Of a DNA stretch of 12,258 nt, positions 1 through 6,544 are shown piece after piece. Origin of the DNA: Clostridia bacterium (GTDB lineage Bacteria > Bacillota > Clostridia > Christensenellales > Aristaeellaceae). The notes below the pieces were generated by a model. That model searched no databases. It saw nothing but the letters and a program-made list of their open reading frames with translations, and had not been told where the DNA came from. The stretch spans positions 1 through 12,258 of the forward strand of contig JAEDIV010000079.1 of the NCBI GenBank assembly GCA_016296675.1, read 5' to 3'. Positions within the stretch are counted from its first letter, which is position 1. The number at the start of each line of letters is the position of its first letter. A program made the translations under genes and the position numbers.

Positions 1-21
1 ATTTCAGGGGATCGGCCCTTC

Positions 22-78
22 CCATCAAAAAAGGTACTTTTTTGATGGATTGAACCTGCAAAAAAGCAGGTTCTTTTT
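22..78 (+). terminator. Paired hairpins at the left edge, probable terminator(s)
   Basis: Two adjacent hairpins lie beyond the stop codon of the YitT-family gene. The first (22-48) has an 11-bp stem, CCATC plus six A, pairing with six T plus GATGG around a 5-base loop. The second (52-73) has an 8-bp stem, GAACCTGC/GCAGGTTC, around six A, and is followed on the plus strand by five T (74-78). The second is a good intrinsic terminator for a rightward transcript arriving from outside the window. On the minus strand neither hairpin has a clear trailing T run, so termination of the leftward gene here is only probable. Bases 1-21 show nothing recognisable. Confidence 0.6.
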
Positions 79-88
79 GGTGTAAATC

Positions 89-979
89 TTATGCATTTGG
101 CTTCTTTTTCTTGAAAAGCGTACGCTCCGGCTTATTGTAGGTAAAGCCTTCGCCGCCGACATCGTGCACTTCGCTTACGACGATGAACGCCGTCGGGTCC
201 TCGGAGTGGATGATGTGCTTTACTTTTACGATTTCGCGGCTGGAAACTACGCAGTAGAGCATGTCGACGTCGTTTCCGGTATACATGCCCGTGCCCTTGA
301 AAAGGGTTACGCCGCGTTCCAGCTCGTTCATGATGCGAGCGGAAATTGCGTCGGCCTTTTTGGTGATGATGTTAAAAGCGCGGGAAGATTTGCTGCCTTC
401 CAGGATAAAGTCCATGAGCTTGGTCGAAATGAAGATGGTGACCATCGCGTAAAGACCTTCGGCAGGGGAGAAGGCGATGGCGGCAGCGATGACGACGATC
501 ATATCCAGAATGAACAGCACCCATGCCATTGTGAGGTGGGGAATGCGCCGCTGAATCATCTTGGCGGCAAGGTCGGTGCCTCCGGTAGTCGCGTCGCCCA
601 GCACAACAAGGCCCAGACCGATGCCCAGGATTGCGCCGCCGAAGATTGCGGCCAGAAGCGGCTCAACCTCGGGGATGGGAAGAATGACCGTGTCCAGGAA
701 CAGAGACAAAAGCGCAGTCGATATGAGCGTTTTGATGATGAACGCGCGACCTTCCTGACGCCAGCCCAGAAGGAACAGGGGAAGGTTCATAGCGAAGGAC
801 ACTGCACCGATGGGCAGGACTTTTCCGCTTAAATAGTGGATAATGGTCGCTGCGCCCGACACACCGCCGGGGGCGATTTTTGCCGGAACCAGGAACATGT
901 TATAGGAGACCGTCATGACGAAAACGCCGACTACGATCAGAAAAAGGCTTCGGATCCATTCGCGAATTTTAGGATTCAT
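89..979 (-). CDS. YitT family membrane protein (YitT_membrane + DUF2179)
   Basis: A 296-residue polytopic membrane protein. Hydrophobic segments lie at about residues 11-30, 54-72, 81-103, 107-128 and 148-170, with a weaker one near 176-190. The G-rich stretch after the fourth segment (GDATTGGTD, about 128-136) is typical of the YitT membrane domain. The soluble C-terminal part (about 195-282) matches DUF2179 in pattern: RGVTLFKGTGMYTG, a DP-x-AF stretch (DPTAFIVVS) and a closing GGEGF. Length and two-part layout are normal for the family. The transported substrate, if any, is unknown for most members, so no specific function is assigned. The start is supported by GAGG six bases upstream of ATG. 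It lies 185 bp downstream of aspS on the same strand, separated by a palindromic repeat. Read-through from the synthetase operon is possible but not shown. Confidence 0.9.
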   Translation of the reverse strand: MNPKIREWIRSLFLIVVGVFVMTVSYNMFLVPAKIAPGGVSGAATIIHYLSGKVLPIGAVSFAMNLPLFLLGWRQEGRAFIIKTLISTALLSLFLDTVILPIPEVEPLLAAIFGGAILGIGLGLVVLGDATTGGTDLAAKMIQRRIPHLTMAWVLFILDMIVVIAAAIAFSPAEGLYAMVTIFISTKLMDFILEGSKSSRAFNIITKKADAISARIMNELERGVTLFKGTGMYTGNDVDMLYCVVSSREIVKVKHIIHSEDPTAFIVVSEVHDVGGEGFTYNKPERTLFKKKKPNA

Positions 980-1031
980 ACTTCACCTCATTTATACATG
1001 GTGTGAATAAGAAAACCAAAAGATTGTTGTA

Positions 1032-1111
1032 CCGTAGGGCGGGGGCTTGTTTCCACCAAATCGCGTCCGTTGGGACCGGGCACGCGGCGGGAGCAAGCCC
1101 CCGCCCTACGG
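1032..1111. repeat. 80-bp palindromic repeat between aspS and the YitT gene
   Basis: Two perfect 18-bp inverted arms, CCGTAGGGCGGGGGCTTG (1032-1049) and its exact complement (1094-1111), enclose 44 bases. The right half holds a further self-complementary GGCGGG/CCCGCC pair, and the core holds GTCC-GTTG-GGAC. The element is markedly more G+C-rich than its flanks. There is no T run after it on the minus strand, so it is not a textbook terminator, though such a stable hairpin may slow or end aspS transcription or protect its mRNA end. I recognise the general look of dispersed GTAGGGCGGG-type palindromes in gut Firmicutes genomes, but copy number cannot be seen from one window. The rest of the 980-1164 gap shows nothing else clear. 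Confidence 0.75.
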
Positions 1112-1164
1112 GAGATTCATACATGTTATGGATCTCTTCGTAGGGTTTGAATATGGGTGAAAAA

Positions 1165-2949
1165 TTATTCCTCTTCCGTTTCAACGATTGCGATGTCCAG
1201 CGCGTCCAGCTGTTCCTGTTTGACGTCTGCGGGGGTCGCCATCATGAGGCAGGCGGCGTTGGAGGCCTTGGGGAAGGCGATGACGTCGCGCAGGGATTCG
1301 CTTGCGGTTAAAATCATGGTGAGTCTGTCGATACCGAAAGCGAAGCCGCCGTGGGGAGGCGTTCCGTATTTGAAGGCGTCCAGCAGGAAGCCGAAACGGT
1401 GCTGGGCTTCTTCCTTGGAGATGCCGATCAGATCGAACATCTGGGCCTGAACGTCAGCGTTGTGGATTCGGATGGAGCCGGAGCCCATTTCGATGCCGTT
1501 CATGACAAGGTCGTACGCCTTGGCGCGGACATTGCCGGGATCCTTCTTGATGTTCTCGGCGTCCTCTTCCATCCAGCTGGTGAAGGGATGGTGCATGGCG
1601 ACGTAGCGCTGTTCTTCCTCGTCGTACTCAAGAAGCGGGAACTCGGTGACCCAGAAGAGGTTGTACTTGTCAGGGTCGATCATGCCGTGACGCTTTGCGA
1701 TTTCGCATCTGAGCGCGCCCAGCGCCTGGAGGACAACGGCCTTCTTATCGGAAGCGAAGAAGACGATGTCGCCGGCTTCGGCTTCGAAGACTTCCTTGAC
1801 AGCCTCGACGAGTTCGGGGGTCAGGAACTTGTTGAAGGAGGATTTTGCAGTGCCGTCGGCGTTGATGATGACGTAGGGAAGGCCCTTGGCACGATAGGTC
1901 TTTACGAATTCGGCATAGGAGTCGATTTCTTTTCTGGTCATCGCGCCCAGACCCTTACAGTTGATGCCGCGAACCTGTCCGCCTTCGGCTACACAGTTTT
2001 CAAACAGCGGGAAGCCGCAGGAAGCCGCCTTTTCGGTGAAGTCCTTGATCTTCATTTCAAAGCGGGTGTCGGGCTTGTCGCTTCCGTAGTTTTCCATGGC
2101 GTAGTGCCAGGTCATGCGCGGAAGGGGCAGAGAAATGTCGATATTCTTGACATTCTTGAATACGGCGGCGAAAGCGCCTTCGACTACGGTCTGGATGTCA
2201 CCCGGCTCGATAAAGCTCATTTCGATGTCGAGCTGGGTGAACTCGGGCTGGCGGTCGGCGCGGCTGTCTTCGTCGCGGAAGCAGCGGGCAACCTGATAAT
2301 ACTTGTCAAAGCCGGCCAGCATCAGAAGCTGCTTGTAAATCTGGGGAGACTGGGGAAGGGCATAGAAGGTACCGTGGTGCAGGCGGGAGGGCACGAGGAA
2401 GTCGCGCGCGCCTTCGGGCGTGGATTTGGTGAGAATGGGGGTTTCGATCTCGTAAAAGCCCATGCCGTCCATGTAGGAGCGGATGGTGGAAACGATCTGG
2501 GAACGAACGCGCAGGTTGTTCTGAAGCTTCGTTCTTCTAAGATCCAGATAGCGGTACTTAAGGCGCACAAGCTCGTTTTCCTCGGCCTTGTCGTCGATGT
2601 AGATCGGCGGGGTTTCGGACTTGTTTAAAAGCGTCGCGTCCTTTACGAACACTTCGATTTCGCCGGTCTTGAGGTCCTTGTTTACGGCGTTTTCTGCGCG
2701 CATGCGCACTTCGCCGACGGCGGTCAGAACATATTCTGCACGCAGGGATCTGCCCATTTCAAAGATTTCTTTTCCGCATACGCTCTCTTCGAATACGAGC
2801 TGAACGATGCCTTCACGGTCGCGCATCCATACGAATACTACGCCGCCGACGTCGCGGGTTCTCTGCACCCAGCCGGAAAGATGAACTTCCTGACCTGCGT
2901 TTTCGCGGGTTAAAAGGCCGCAGTAATGATCTCTTTTATAGGTAAGCAT
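1165..2949 (-). CDS. aspS: Aspartate--tRNA ligase
   Basis: Class II aminoacyl-tRNA synthetase of 594 residues, the normal length for bacterial-type AspRS. It charges tRNA-Asp with aspartate in the cytoplasm. Domains in order: an OB-fold anticodon-binding domain (about 1-110, with LSGWVQRTRDVGGVVF); the catalytic core with KYRYLDLRR (131-139), motif 1 near GFYEIETPILTKSTPEGARD (164-183), motif 2 with FRDEDSRADRQPEF (224-237) and the following TQLDIE; the bacterial GAD insertion (about 300-415); and motif 3, GGFAFGIDRLTMIL (534-547). It begins six bases after the hisS stop codon, with an AGGAG inside the hisS end serving as its ribosome site, so the two genes form one operon under the T-box upstream of hisS. 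Sequence alone does not separate a discriminating enzyme from one that also charges tRNA-Asn. Confidence 0.97.
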   Translation of the reverse strand: MLTYKRDHYCGLLTRENAGQEVHLSGWVQRTRDVGGVVFVWMRDREGIVQLVFEESVCGKEIFEMGRSLRAEYVLTAVGEVRMRAENAVNKDLKTGEIEVFVKDATLLNKSETPPIYIDDKAEENELVRLKYRYLDLRRTKLQNNLRVRSQIVSTIRSYMDGMGFYEIETPILTKSTPEGARDFLVPSRLHHGTFYALPQSPQIYKQLLMLAGFDKYYQVARCFRDEDSRADRQPEFTQLDIEMSFIEPGDIQTVVEGAFAAVFKNVKNIDISLPLPRMTWHYAMENYGSDKPDTRFEMKIKDFTEKAASCGFPLFENCVAEGGQVRGINCKGLGAMTRKEIDSYAEFVKTYRAKGLPYVIINADGTAKSSFNKFLTPELVEAVKEVFEAEAGDIVFFASDKKAVVLQALGALRCEIAKRHGMIDPDKYNLFWVTEFPLLEYDEEEQRYVAMHHPFTSWMEEDAENIKKDPGNVRAKAYDLVMNGIEMGSGSIRIHNADVQAQMFDLIGISKEEAQHRFGFLLDAFKYGTPPHGGFAFGIDRLTMILTASESLRDVIAFPKASNAACLMMATPADVKQEQLDALDIAIVETEEE

Positions 2950-2955
2950 ATGGTT

Positions 2956-4221
2956 TTACACTCCTTGCTTGATCGCTTTGACGATTTCGTCAAGCGGCTT
3001 TTCGATTTCTTCGTGGGTTTCCATATCGCGGATTTTCGCAACGCCTTTTTCAAGTTCGTCGCCCGCCAGAATGATGACCTTCGCCGCGCCCAGCTTATCG
3101 GCATACTTGAACTGCGCCTTCATGCTGCGCGCGCAGTGGTCAAGATCGGCCTTGATGCCGAAAATGCGAAGGGAACGAACGAGCTTTTCGCCGGCAAGGC
3201 GCGCTTCGTCGCCCATCGTGACGATGAAGGCGTCCAGAAGACGCGGCGCCTGCGCTTCAAAGCCCAGCATGTCCTGAACCATCAGAATTCTCTCAACGCC
3301 CATGCCAAAACCGATGCCGGCCATTTCCGGGCCGCCCAGCTGCTGAACGAGGCCGTCGTATCTGCCGCCGCCGCAAACCGTCAGTTCGCTGCCGTCGGGC
3401 ATTTTGGTGATGATTTCAAACACAGTCTTGGTGTAATAGTCAAGACCGCGGACGATGCCCTTGTCGATTTCATATTCAACGCCGATGACGTCGAGATAGC
3501 CCTTTAATTTTTCAAGGTGGTTTGCGCATTCGTCGCACAGCATGTCGAGCATTGCGGGGGCGTTCTGAATGAGGGCCTTGCACTTTGCTTCCTTGCAGTC
3601 GATGATGCGCATGGGATTTCTGTCAAATCTTCCGCGGCAGGTTTCGCAAAGATCGGGAAGCAGCGGCTCAAGGAACGCCTTGAGCGCGTCGTTATAGGCC
3701 TTGCGGCAGGTGGGGCAGCCGATGGAATTGATGCGAAGGGAAAGGCCGTGCACGCCGTTGCCCTCTAAAATATCCATCGCCAGACGGATGATTTCGGCAT
3801 CAATGGAAGCATCCTTCGCGCCGAAAACCTCTACGCCCAGCTGATGATGTTCGCGCAGACGGCCGCTCTGCGGCTTTTCGTAGCGGAACACGGGGCAGGA
3901 AACATAGTACATCTTCTGCGGAAGCGGCTCGGCATACAGGTGCGCCTCAATCATGGCGCGCGCAACGCCTGCGGTTCCTTCGGGCTTCAAGGTGATGGAG
4001 CGGTTGCCCTTGTCCATGAAGGTATACATTTCCTTCTGAACAACATCGGTCGTATCGCCCACGCCCCTCTGGAAAAGCTCGGTGTGTTCGAAGACCGGGG
4101 TGCGGATTTCGCGGTATCCGCCCAGCGCACACATGCGGCGCATGGTATCTTCGATTTTATGCCAGCGATGGCTGTCCTTTGGAAGCATATCCTGGGTGCC
4201 CTTAGGCGCCTGAGTGAGCAT
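2956..4221 (-). CDS. hisS: Histidine--tRNA ligase
   Basis: Class II synthetase that charges tRNA-His, 421 residues from this start. Visible signatures in order: the N-terminal APKGTQDMLP; motif 2 with PVFRYEKPQSGRLREHHQ; a CPTC...CETC cysteine-pair insertion common in clostridial HisRS; the histidine motif GLDYYTKTVFEI; CGGGRYDGLV; motif 3, GIGFGMGVERILMV; and a C-terminal anticodon-binding domain. An in-frame ATG lies four codons earlier at 4233, but it directly abuts the ribosome site (AAGGGAG then ATG). The ATG at 4221 has about 12 bases of spacing and gives the usual family N-terminus, so I prefer it. It is the first gene of the hisS-aspS operon, preceded by a T-box leader that appears to read aspartate, not histidine. 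Confidence 0.96.
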   Translation of the reverse strand: MLTQAPKGTQDMLPKDSHRWHKIEDTMRRMCALGGYREIRTPVFEHTELFQRGVGDTTDVVQKEMYTFMDKGNRSITLKPEGTAGVARAMIEAHLYAEPLPQKMYYVSCPVFRYEKPQSGRLREHHQLGVEVFGAKDASIDAEIIRLAMDILEGNGVHGLSLRINSIGCPTCRKAYNDALKAFLEPLLPDLCETCRGRFDRNPMRIIDCKEAKCKALIQNAPAMLDMLCDECANHLEKLKGYLDVIGVEYEIDKGIVRGLDYYTKTVFEIITKMPDGSELTVCGGGRYDGLVQQLGGPEMAGIGFGMGVERILMVQDMLGFEAQAPRLLDAFIVTMGDEARLAGEKLVRSLRIFGIKADLDHCARSMKAQFKYADKLGAAKVIILAGDELEKGVAKIRDMETHEEIEKPLDEIVKAIKQGV

Positions 4222-4271
4222 AAAAAGTGTCATCTCCCTTCAAATCTATGGAAAAACCATCATCATTCAAT

Positions 4272-4301
4272 AAAAAAACCTCCCGGCCCTCTGTAGGGAC
4301 G
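4272..4301 (-). terminator. T-box-controlled terminator before hisS
   Basis: On the minus strand the stem CGTCCCT pairs with AGGGCCG around ACAG, with one T-C mismatch. It is followed, after GGAGG, by seven T. The CCCT arm can instead pair with the AGGG preceding the TGGC bulge. This is the mutually exclusive terminator/antiterminator switch expected of a T-box leader. Confidence 0.85.
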
Positions 4302-4521
4302 AAAGGATACTTCGCGTTGCCACCCTGCTTGAACGGAATCAGTCTTCCGTTCATCTCAAGCCTCTTTTATCGCAGAGGACGCGCCGCAGTTTCCCGCGCG
4401 AGGCTCACGGGCCGTCTTTCGCATCTCCCTTTTCGCAGGCGCTTCCACCATAATGCGCCCTTCTCTTGTGCGGAGGAAAATGCTACTTCTCCCGGTCACA
4501 GCCGTTATGAATGATTTCATG
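4272..4521 (-). promoter_or_regulatory. T-box riboswitch leader of hisS-aspS (aspartate specifier)
   Basis: tRNA-sensing leader RNA on the minus strand. It carries the T-box sequence AGGGTGGCAACGCG (4326-4313). Stem I can be drawn: a basal GGCT/AGCC helix, a GTGA...GA kink-turn, a CGGG (4494-4491)/CCCG (4411-4408) helix, the loop-E-like AGAAGTA (4490-4484), then a GCAT/ATGC helix. The 3' side of the specifier loop reads GAAA-GAC-GG, which places GAC (Asp) at 4416-4414. No CAC or CAT occurs in this loop. The bulge tetranucleotide UGGC (4322-4319) would pair with a tRNA end bearing G73, the discriminator of bacterial tRNA-Asp. tRNA-His has C73. Uncharged tRNA-Asp should stabilise the antiterminator and allow both synthetase genes to be transcribed. 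Confidence 0.95.
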
Positions 4522-4527
4522 CAAAAA

Positions 4528-4556
4528 AGTATATAGGTGTGCGCAGGATTTGTCAA
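4528..4556 (-). promoter_or_regulatory. Sigma-A-type promoter of the hisS-aspS operon
   Basis: On the minus strand TTGACA (4556-4551), a 17-bp spacer and TATACT (4533-4528) form a near-consensus promoter. Transcription would begin near 4521, just ahead of T-box stem I. Confidence 0.88.
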
Positions 4557-4594
4557 GGGGGATTTGGTAAAGTTCGGTCGATTCAGCGGAAAGG

Positions 4595-4624
4595 AAAACG
4601 GGCTTTTGCACATGCAAAAGCCCG
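4595..4624 (-). terminator. Intrinsic terminator of the hsp20 gene
   Basis: A perfect 12-bp stem (CGGGCTTTTGCA and its complement, 4599-4624, 2-base loop) lies 17 bp past the hsp20 stop codon. On the minus strand it is followed by TTTT, then CC and more T. It separates hsp20 from the hisS promoter immediately beyond. Confidence 0.85.
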
Positions 4625-4641
4625 GGATAAAGGGGGAGAAA

Positions 4642-5067
4642 TTAGAGAATTTCGATCTTTCTCGGCTCTTTCTTTTCGGGGAGGATCTTTGGAAGATCGA
4701 GGGTGAGAACGCCGTTTTCGTATTTGGCTGTGATCAGGCCTTCGTCGATGTTTTCGACATTGAAGGAACGCTTTACGCTGCCGCTTCTGCGTTCGCTGAT
4801 GACGTAGCCGTTTTCGTTTTCCTTTTTGCTGTCGTTCCATTCGGCGCCGATGGTCAGAACGCCGTCGTTTACGTCTACCACGATGCTGTCGCGGGAAACG
4901 CCCGGAAGCTCGGCTTCGAGCACGAATTTCTCGCCTTCATCCTTTACGTCTACGCGGAAGGAGTCAGCCGGGGAAGCGGTGAAAAAGGGACGCATAAAGT
5001 CTTCAAAAAAGCGGGTTTCCGGGAAAAGAGAAGGGGTACGGGTGCGATAAGAAATCATGTTGGACAT
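4642..5067 (-). CDS. Hsp20/alpha-crystallin family small heat-shock protein
   Basis: A small ATP-independent holdase chaperone of 141 residues that binds unfolding proteins in the cytoplasm. The short N-terminal arm (about 1-35, with aromatic FFEDFMRPFF) is followed by the alpha-crystallin domain (about 36-135). That domain carries the ELPGVSRDSIVVDV stretch and the signature YENGVLTLDLPK (116-127). The chain ends in KIEIL, whose I-x-I motif typically mediates oligomer assembly. The start at 5067 is chosen because AGGAGG lies just upstream. A longer reading from 5148 would place the start at the probable transcription start and add residues foreign to the family. The gene stands alone with its own promoter and terminator. 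The promoter is overlaid by candidate CtsR operators, consistent with class III heat-shock control. Confidence 0.95.
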   Translation of the reverse strand: MSNMISYRTRTPSLFPETRFFEDFMRPFFTASPADSFRVDVKDEGEKFVLEAELPGVSRDSIVVDVNDGVLTIGAEWNDSKKENENGYVISERRSGSVKRSFNVENIDEGLITAKYENGVLTLDLPKILPEKKEPRKIEIL

Positions 5068-5136
5068 AGTTTGTTTCCTCCTTATATTCGGTGCATGCTG
5101 TAATGCGGTTTCTTTGTTTTCCTTGGAACAATTAGC

Positions 5137-5165
5137 ATTATAATGCAAAGGTCAAAGATAGTCAA
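5137..5165 (-). promoter_or_regulatory. Sigma-A-type promoter of hsp20
   Basis: On the minus strand TTGACT (5165-5160), a 17-bp spacer and TATAAT (5142-5137) form a strong promoter. The -10 hexamer sits in the 12-bp palindrome GCATTATAATGC (5135-5146). Start of transcription is expected near 5130, giving a leader of about 63 bases. Confidence 0.88.
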
Positions 5166-5182
5166 GGTCAAAGAAAGACAAA
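5150..5182 (+). promoter_or_regulatory. Tandem CtsR-type heat-shock operators over the hsp20 promoter
   Basis: Read on the plus strand, GGTCAAA-GAT-AGTCAAG (5150-5166) and GGTCAAA-GAA-AGACAAA (5166-5182) each fit the published CtsR heptad direct repeat, R-GTCAAA, N-A-N, R-GTCAAA. Each box has one mismatch, in the second heptad. The two boxes overlap by one base and cover the spacer, the -35 hexamer and the upstream flank of the hsp20 promoter, so a bound repressor would block RNA polymerase. CtsR itself is not encoded in the window. Confidence 0.8.
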
Positions 5183-5245
5183 TTACATGAAATTTACATG
5201 CGACCGAATTCAGTCGTATTATGCGCAAAAATTCGCCTCATATAC

Positions 5246-5274
5246 TTGCGAAAGACAAAAAACAGGCGTATGAT
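5246..5274 (+). promoter_or_regulatory. Promoter of the AlaX-MATE-HAD cluster
   Basis: TTGCGA (5246-5251), a 17-bp spacer and TATGAT (5269-5274) form a plausible sigma-A promoter about 28 bp before the first start codon. The ribosome site GGAGGA (5293-5298) precedes ATG at 5303. Confidence 0.65.
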
Positions 5275-5302
5275 GGTACTATAAAGAAATTCGGAGGAGA
5301 AT

Positions 5303-6499
5303 ATGACGGATCGGCTGTACTATGACAATGCGTATCTTACAGAGTTTGATGCGGTTGTGCTTGAAGCAAAGGAAGAAAACGGCGAAAACCTCGTTCGCCT
5401 TGACAGAAGCGCGTTTTACCCGACCAGCGGCGGACAACCGTTTGATGTGGGCACACTGAACGAAGCAAATGTTCTTGATGTATTTGTGGACAAGGAAGGC
5501 GAAGTCTGGCATAAGACGGACAGAAAGCTTGAGAAAGGCCGCGCCGTTCACGGCAAAATCGACTGGCAGCGCAGGTTTGACCATATGCAGCAGCATGCGG
5601 GCGAACATATGCTGGCCAACGCTGCATATCGGCTTCTTGGCGGACACACCATCGGTCTTCATTTGGGCAGGGATTTTTCCACGATCGATATGGACCTGCC
5701 CGGCGGGAAAACCCACATTACTATAGAAGAAATCCGCGCGCTTGAGGACGATGTCAACAAGAATATCCAGAAAAATGTTCCGATCAGGTGCTATTTTCCG
5801 GATGAAGAAACGCTTCTTTCCCTTCCGCTTCGAAAGCCCCCGACGGTTACGGAGCATGTGAGAATTGTGCAGATCGGCGATTATGAATACTGCGCCTGCG
5901 GCGGCACGCACCCGGAAAATGCGGGCGAGATCGGGCTTGTGAAGATTTTATCCGCAACGCCCAGCCGGGGAAAACTGCGCCTCGCGTTTGTCTGCGGCAT
6001 GCGCGCATATGCTGAACTGCGCAGACGTTTTGAAGAAATCGAGCGCGCGGCAAACGTGCTTTCAACCGCCTGGGAAAACCTTTCTTCGCAGGTCGAGGCG
6101 CTTTTGGAAAAAGCGAAGAACGCGGAATATCAGCTGCGCCAGGAAAAGAAAAACGCCGCGCTTATGAAGGCGGGCGAATTGTATGAAAATGCTGAAGAAG
6201 TAAACGGCGTGCGCGTTATCAAGCATGTGTTTGCGTCTCTTGGTATGGAAGGACTTCGTGAGGCGGGCAACCGGATTATTGAAAACGGAAACGCCGTAGC
6301 GCTGCTTGCGGATGAAGGCGAAAAGGGATATATGCTGTTTTTTGCGCGCAGCGAAAATGTAGACGCGAACATGGGAAAGATCCTGTCCGAGAGCGCGAAA
6401 AAGCACGGCGGCAAGGGCGGCGGCAGAAGCGATTTTGCACAGGGCTCGTCACCGGACGCCGGAGTTCTGGATGATGCAATGAAACTGCTGCTTTCGTGA
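5303..6499 (+). CDS. AlaX-type alanyl-tRNA editing protein with DHHA1 domain
   Basis: A 398-residue free-standing relative of the editing half of alanyl-tRNA synthetase. Such proteins hydrolyse mischarged tRNA-Ala, usually Ser- or Gly-tRNA-Ala. The N-terminal beta-barrel part carries SAFYPTSGGQPFD (36-48). The editing core has zinc-ligand motifs HMQQH (H94, H98) and CGGTH (C199, H203), all in place, so it should be active. A charged coiled-coil-like stretch (about 240-285) leads into a C-terminal DHHA1 domain with the GGGRSDFAQG signature (372-381). There is no catalytic synthetase core. It is led by its own promoter and a good ribosome site and is followed after 45 bp by a MATE transporter. 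It lies back to back with hsp20, a pairing that fits protein-quality roles but does not prove shared control. Confidence 0.93.
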   Translation: MTDRLYYDNAYLTEFDAVVLEAKEENGENLVRLDRSAFYPTSGGQPFDVGTLNEANVLDVFVDKEGEVWHKTDRKLEKGRAVHGKIDWQRRFDHMQQHAGEHMLANAAYRLLGGHTIGLHLGRDFSTIDMDLPGGKTHITIEEIRALEDDVNKNIQKNVPIRCYFPDEETLLSLPLRKPPTVTEHVRIVQIGDYEYCACGGTHPENAGEIGLVKILSATPSRGKLRLAFVCGMRAYAELRRRFEEIERAANVLSTAWENLSSQVEALLEKAKNAEYQLRQEKKNAALMKAGELYENAEEVNGVRVIKHVFASLGMEGLREAGNRIIENGNAVALLADEGEKGYMLFFARSENVDANMGKILSESAKKHGGKGGGRSDFAQGSSPDAGVLDDAMKLLLS

Positions 6500-6544
6500 A
6501 TACGCGCAGGATACGAATCAGAAGATAGGTAAAGGGCTGAACAG

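Noticed and set aside
990..1019. TTGGTT-17-TATAAA promoter-like pair on the minus strand before the YitT gene
   Set aside because: Transcription would start at or past the ribosome site, only 11 bp separating the -10 from ATG, so the normal Shine-Dalgarno would be lost. Probably fortuitous.
969..1184. 71-codon minus-strand frame between aspS and the YitT gene
   Set aside because: It reads straight through the palindromic repeat, overlaps both neighbours and resembles no known protein.
1351..2628. 425-codon open frame on the plus strand opposite aspS
   Set aside because: It is exactly antisense to conserved aspS, shows no recognisable domain and has no convincing ribosome site. Long antisense frames are expected from the codon bias of the real gene.
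4068..5148. N-terminal extension of the hsp20 protein to 5148
   Set aside because: The extension would start upstream of, or at, the predicted transcription start near 5130. The ATG at 5067 has an excellent AGGAGG and gives a normal family N-terminus.
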